Shown: positions 44,768-44,898 of the stretch, piece by piece
How positions within the stretch are numbered: position 1 is the stretch's first letter
How the letters are laid out: each line of letters opens with the position of its first letter
Origin: a bacterium
GTDB lineage: Bacteria; Planctomycetota; UBA1135; GCA-002686595
DNA length: 44,898 nt
Assembly: GCA_024226735.1 (NCBI GenBank)
Contig: JAAELL010000107.1
Location: forward strand, 1 to 44,898
Direction of reading: 5' to 3'
Translations under genes and position numbers: made by a program
The notes under the pieces: generated by a model
What the model saw: only the letters and a program-made list of their open reading frames with translations
What the model was told of the DNA's origin: nothing
Database searches by the model: none

Positions 44768-44786
44768 TGGTGTGATTCACTCTTGT
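44764..44786. repeat. Terminal inverted repeat end, matching bases 1-23 inverted
   Basis: This begins CTAGTGGTGTGATTCACTCT and is the exact reverse complement of bases 1-23. It shares its outer 13 bases with the 93-bp element at 20-112. I read it as the left end of an element that runs off the window. Its CTAG includes the VWA stop codon. Confidence 0.65.
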
Positions 44787-44795
44787 GCGGCATTT

Positions 44796-44898
44796 TGGTC
44801 GGCCCGTACCCGCCCGCTGCTGCGTTGCGCCTCCTCCGAGACTTGCAGCGAAGTCGCGTCGTCGCTGCGCCTTGCAGCGAACGTGTACGCACCGACCA
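44796..44898. repeat. Hairpin element, copy B, inside an outer 7-bp stem
   Basis: The outer stem TGGTCGG (44796-44802) pairs with CCGACCA (44892-44898), and the next stem CGTAC (44805-44809) pairs with GTACG (44885-44889). Conserved blocks lie at 44822-44839 and 44852-44876. The variable inner hairpin is GACTT (44840-44844) against AAGTC (44851-44855), with loop GCAGCG. Compared with copy A, the stems differ in sequence but keep pairing. It starts about ten bases inside the CTAG-type repeat at 44764, so it is probably the body of that element. Confidence 0.7.

Overview
The window is a high-GC (roughly two-thirds G+C), gene-dense bacterial segment that looks planctomycetal. The pointers are an ECF sigma factor translationally coupled to a TPR-bearing Ser/Thr kinase, a giant PVC-type c-haem dehydrogenase fused to HEAT, NPCBM and DUF1080 domains, many secreted HEAT or beta-propeller proteins, a TIGR03790-type secreted protein ending in a C-terminal domain shared with a second gene remnant, and an exosortase-associated-type O-antigen ligase. 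No rRNA, tRNA or CRISPR array was seen. The phylum is inferred from gene content; no marker gene is present.

Layout. 1-112: mobile-element ends, a partial terminal inverted repeat and a complete 93-bp MITE-like hairpin. 310-5001: ECF sigma factor, kinase, secreted protein. 5073-8095: MauE/DoxX-like redox membrane protein, a DUF6919-like protein, and a sodium/solute symporter divergent from it with interlocking start codons. 8078-10211: slyD-like remnant, pilT, a very long hairpin, and a DsbA-family gene that has lost its CxxC region. 10204-20205: the PVC dehydrogenase, a DPP-IV-like peptidase, a HEAT protein, an EEP-family hydrolase and a class V aminotransferase. 20286-23312 (minus): YwqK/MORN-like protein, FG-GAP remnant, and a ytxJ / MOSC / zinc-ribbon operon. 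23597-31635: secreted HEAT protein, H1-like basic protein, TIGR03790 protein, a sterol-desaturase-like gene with a 3' frameshift, a secreted hypothetical and a DDAH-like hydrolase. 31669-34539: a PQQ-propeller/HExxH zincin.

34619-35680 is a decayed island: a short secreted beta-helix-like gene split by a ~104-bp structured element, then an internally deleted IS256-type transposase. Next comes a two-gene surface-glycan unit (B12-binding radical SAM protein, O-antigen ligase; 35776-38668). After it lie an M16 protease, a methyltransferase, an SGNH hydrolase and a VWA protein. The VWA stop codon lies in another terminal repeat that matches the first 23 bases of the window in inverted orientation.

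The metabolic genes are ordinary. The most unusual content is non-coding: a family of hairpin elements with conserved cores but different stems (34765-34868 and 44805-44889), CTAG-ended MITE-like repeats at both window ends, a 51-bp-armed hairpin after pilT, and an unusually high number of gene remnants. Convergent gene pairs are separated by perfect or near-perfect hairpin terminators (5017-5056, 20239-20270, 25765-25800).
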